Shown: one piece after another, positions 40,355 through 43,014 of the stretch
Position numbering within the stretch: the first letter of the stretch is position 1
Layout of the letters: the number at the start of each line of letters is the position of its first letter
NCBI GenBank assembly: GCA_025351875.1
Contig: JANXVA010000119.1
Coordinates: forward strand, 1-43,014
DNA length: 43,014 bases
Source: Myxococcales bacterium
GTDB lineage: Bacteria > Myxococcota_A > Polyangia > Polyangiales > Polyangiaceae
Direction of reading: 5' to 3'
Translations under genes and position numbers: made by a program
The notes under the pieces: model-generated
Databases searched by the model: none
Seen by the model: the letters and a program-made list of their open reading frames with translations, nothing else
What the model was told of the DNA's origin: nothing

Positions 40355-42160
40355 ATGGCACTCGAGCCCGGACAGGTCATCGACTCGAAGTACAAGGTGA
40401 TCCGCCACATCGGTGAGGGTGGCATGGGCACCGTCTACGAGGGCGAGAACACCCGTATCGCGCGGCGCGTTGCGATCAAGGTGCTGCACGCGCAGGTCGC
40501 GGCGATGGCAGACTTCGTGGTGCGCTTCGAGCGTGAGGCGCAAGCCGTCGCGCGGATCGGCTCGCAGCACGTGTGCGACGTTCTCGATCTCGGCGACCTG
40601 CCGAACGGTGACCGTTACATCGTGATGGAGTTCCTCGACGGGATCTCCTTCGAGGACCGCCTCGTCGAGCGCGTGAAGCTCACTCCGGCGCAGCTCGCGC
40701 CGATCGCTTTCGAGCTGCTCGAGGGGCTTGGCACGATGCACGTCGCAGGCGTGATCCATCGCGATTTGAAGCCCGCCAACGTGTTCCTGGCGCGGACTTC
40801 AGGCGGGCGCGGCGAGGTGGTGAAGATCCTCGATTTCGGCGTCGCGAAGCTCCAGCCGCTGGCCGGTGAGGTTGGCTCGATGACGCAGACCGGAACGATG
40901 ATGGGCACGCCGCTCTACATGTCGCCCGAGCAAGCCCGCGGCGCGCGCGACGTGGACGGCCGAACGGATATCTACGCGGCGAGCGTCATGTTCTACCGCG
41001 CGCTCACCGGCGTGCTCCCGTACAACGCCGAGACGCTCAACGAGCTGCTCTTCAAGATCGTCCTCGAGGATCCCAAGCCCCTCCGCGAGATCGCGCCCGA
41101 GGTGGACGAGGTCTTCGCGGCGATGGTCCACAAGGGCCTCGCGCGAGAGCTTCCGCAGCGGTTCCAGAACGCGCGAGCCTTTCAGGAGGAGATTGTCGCT
41201 TGGGGGAAGACGCAGGGCCGTTCGAGCCTCTCGTTTGCCGTGACCCACGCCTCGGAGAAGCCGCCGCACACGCCGATCACGCTTCCTGACCCGTCACACC
41301 TGGCGGCGAAAGCGGGAGCGCTGCCGGCCAGCAGCGCCGGCGCGGCGGCGGCCGGCACGCCCATCGCGTGGTCGGAGGGGGCGCCCGGGAAAGGAAGCTC
41401 CCCGCACCTCGTGGCCGCGGCGACCGTTCTCACGCCGATCTCGGCGCAACCGCCGACCAGCCCGGTGGCTGGCGTGGTGGTCGCTCCCGCGGCTGGAGCG
41501 GGTTGGCTGTCCCCCACTCCCGCGACGAAAGCGCCCTCGTCGAACCAGACCTTGCCATCCCCCGTAGATGGCGACCTGTCGACGAGCAAGCCCTCGACGG
41601 CCGAGGGTCTGGCGATTGCCCATGCCCGGACGGGGCCGGCGGCGCCGATCGACGACGCGGCTACTCCGGTCGCATCGTCTTCGGCGGCTTCCACGAAGAA
41701 GTCCCCTCGAGCGCTGCTCTTCGGGATCGTCGGAGCCGGAGCGCTGGCGGTCGCCTCGATCGTGGCCTTCGGCAGGGGCGGGTCCGCGAAACCCGAACCC
41801 AACATCCTCACCGCGACGGCGTCGCCTTCCGGCGCTCCCGTGCCGCTCGCCGATTCGAGCGCCGCGAAAGCTACACCAGCGGCGGCCGAGCTCCCCACTG
41901 GCGCCGCCGCCACCGCACCCGTCCTGGACGGCGCGACAACCGCGACGAGCTCCGCATCGGCGACGGACCCCCAGGCGACCGCACATCCCGCGACTCGCCG
42001 CGTCGAAGGGGCCACGAAACAGCCCGCGGGTACAGTTGCGACGGCCACCGCCACGCCCGCACCAAGCGCAACGGCAGCGACGGCCCCCACGACGCTCCCG
42101 AGCTCCACACCGGCAAAACCGGCCGGCTCGGCGCGAAAGTTCCGCACGAACCTCGACTGA
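40355..42160 (+). CDS. Hanks-type Ser/Thr protein kinase, membrane anchored
   Basis: 601 residues. Residues ~13-285 are a complete eukaryotic-like kinase domain: Gly loop GEGGMG (20-25), Lys42 (VAIKVL), HRDLKPAN with catalytic Asp137, DFG Asp160 and the activation segment MMGTPLYMSPEQARG. It should autophosphorylate and phosphorylate cytoplasmic partners. A long Ala/Pro/Thr linker (~290-445) leads to one transmembrane helix (about 450-468) and an Ala/Thr/Pro-rich periplasmic tail without a folded sensor domain. The ATG at 40355 is directly before the family start. The preceding genes for a TPR-PEGA membrane protein and a lipoprotein are plausible sensory partners. Targets are unknown. Confidence 0.95.
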   Translation: MALEPGQVIDSKYKVIRHIGEGGMGTVYEGENTRIARRVAIKVLHAQVAAMADFVVRFEREAQAVARIGSQHVCDVLDLGDLPNGDRYIVMEFLDGISFEDRLVERVKLTPAQLAPIAFELLEGLGTMHVAGVIHRDLKPANVFLARTSGGRGEVVKILDFGVAKLQPLAGEVGSMTQTGTMMGTPLYMSPEQARGARDVDGRTDIYAASVMFYRALTGVLPYNAETLNELLFKIVLEDPKPLREIAPEVDEVFAAMVHKGLARELPQRFQNARAFQEEIVAWGKTQGRSSLSFAVTHASEKPPHTPITLPDPSHLAAKAGALPASSAGAAAAGTPIAWSEGAPGKGSSPHLVAAATVLTPISAQPPTSPVAGVVVAPAAGAGWLSPTPATKAPSSNQTLPSPVDGDLSTSKPSTAEGLAIAHARTGPAAPIDDAATPVASSSAASTKKSPRALLFGIVGAGALAVASIVAFGRGGSAKPEPNILTATASPSGAPVPLADSSAAKATPAAAELPTGAAATAPVLDGATTATSSASATDPQATAHPATRRVEGATKQPAGTVATATATPAPSATAATAPTTLPSSTPAKPAGSARKFRTNLD

Positions 42161-42227
42161 GTGACTGAGCGCCCGCTGCCGGGGGGGGCGCAAAGTTACC
42201 CGCAAAGTCGCCGAGACAAAACGCGAA

Positions 42228-42256
42228 AAGCTCGAGAGGGATTAGCTCTCGAGCTT
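42228..42256 (-). terminator. rRNA operon terminator
   Basis: Perfect 11-bp inverted repeat AAGCTCGAGAG/CTCTCGAGCTT with a 7-nt loop. On the minus strand it is followed by TTTTCGCGTTTTG, a usable U-rich tail, 17 bases after the 5S gene. On the plus strand it also lies 67 bp beyond the kinase stop and may help end that transcript. Confidence 0.8.
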
Positions 42257-42273
42257 CTAGCGTTCATAAAAAA

Positions 42274-42390
<117 letters not shown>

Positions 42391-42613
42391 AATCCGTGGG
42401 TAACGTGCGACGGCTCACCCGAGTCGGGAGAGGCGTCTGCGTACGCACCGAAATCCGTAATCCTAAATTCGCTTTTCAGCGGAGTTGGGACTCGGGGTTC
42501 GTAACCCGAATCCTGCTCGTGACCTCGTGTTCACCTTGTGATGAACGACGATGTCGATTCATTTCTGTGCCGGCATCGCCATTCTCAAAGGCCTCAATAC
42601 TTGCCCTAGAGAT
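42391..42613 (-). other. 23S-5S internal transcribed spacer
   Basis: 223 bp between the 23S 3' end and the 5S 5' end with no gene or tRNA that I can see. It is less GC-rich than the rest of the window. Confidence 0.8.

Positions 42614-43014
<401 letters not shown>

Noticed and set aside
42170..42190. Run of G residues after the kinase gene as a regulatory G-tract
   Set aside because: A single homopolymer in a GC-rich spacer, possibly prone to sequencing error; no second tract to form a quadruplex nearby.

Overview
The window is GC-rich bacterial DNA, densely packed with genes. Its style fits a predatory or soil myxobacterium-type organism (Myxococcota, probably Polyangia-like): many lipoproteins with short lipoboxes, an Asp/Ser-rich secreted lipoprotein, a Hanks-type Ser/Thr kinase with a long Ala/Pro/Thr tail and one membrane segment, TPR-type membrane proteins, c-type cytochromes and a TonB-dependent receptor. 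The taxonomic assignment is inference from gene content, not from a comparison I could run.

Layout. (1) 1-2036: groES-groEL on the minus strand (groEL runs off the left edge) with a clear sigma70-type promoter and a perfect CIRCE operator. A weaker CIRCE-like element lies further upstream, towards a divergent two-gene operon of unknown function (2306-3552). (2) 3721-9817: a lipoprotein, an acyl-CoA dehydrogenase preceded by a 24-bp palindrome, two membrane-attached cytochromes c, an HpnA-like sugar epimerase, a response regulator with a histone-H1-like Lys/Ala tail, and an SCP2-like protein. (3) 9944-17173: a GAF plus enzyme-I-N-like protein that has lost the phospho-His and the PEP domain, a membrane protein, a translationally coupled M20 peptidase/TonB receptor pair, an ApbE flavin transferase lipoprotein and a small lipoprotein. 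(4) 17184-29007: the most unusual part, a divergent envelope locus. Minus strand: Tat-exported lipoprotein plus GMC oxidoreductase. Plus strand: exported GMC oxidoreductase, a lipase-fold lipoprotein without its nucleophile, an intact lipase lipoprotein, a small Cys-rich lipoprotein, an RND transporter fused to a LolA-like periplasmic protein, and an outer-membrane barrel protein. The first five plus-strand genes have start-stop overlaps. I read this as a trans-envelope system that hydrolyses, oxidises and moves a lipid or other hydrophobic compound.

(5) 29026-31395: CoxE-like VWA protein and PDZ-thioredoxin protein. (6) 31396-32663: a 680-bp gene-free, repeat-bearing stretch, then tRNA-Arg(ACG) followed 49 bp later by tadA, whose product deaminates A34 of that tRNA. 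Between them lies a duplicated fragment of the tRNA 3' end that forms a perfect hairpin. (7) 32665-37323: AsmA-like/GT51 peptidoglycan glycosyltransferase fusion, TerB-like protein, di-haem peroxidase lipoprotein and Nudix hydrolase. (8) 37413-42160: LysR regulator, then a TPR membrane protein, a lipoprotein and a Ser/Thr kinase. (9) 42228-43014: the 3' end of an rRNA operon on the minus strand (23S end, 5S, terminator).

Several genes (acyl-CoA dehydrogenase, response regulator, ApbE, peroxidase, TPR protein) have a plausible -10 hexamer only 6-10 nt before the start codon and no clear Shine-Dalgarno, suggesting leaderless transcripts. All functional statements come from reading protein motifs by eye; no database search was possible.
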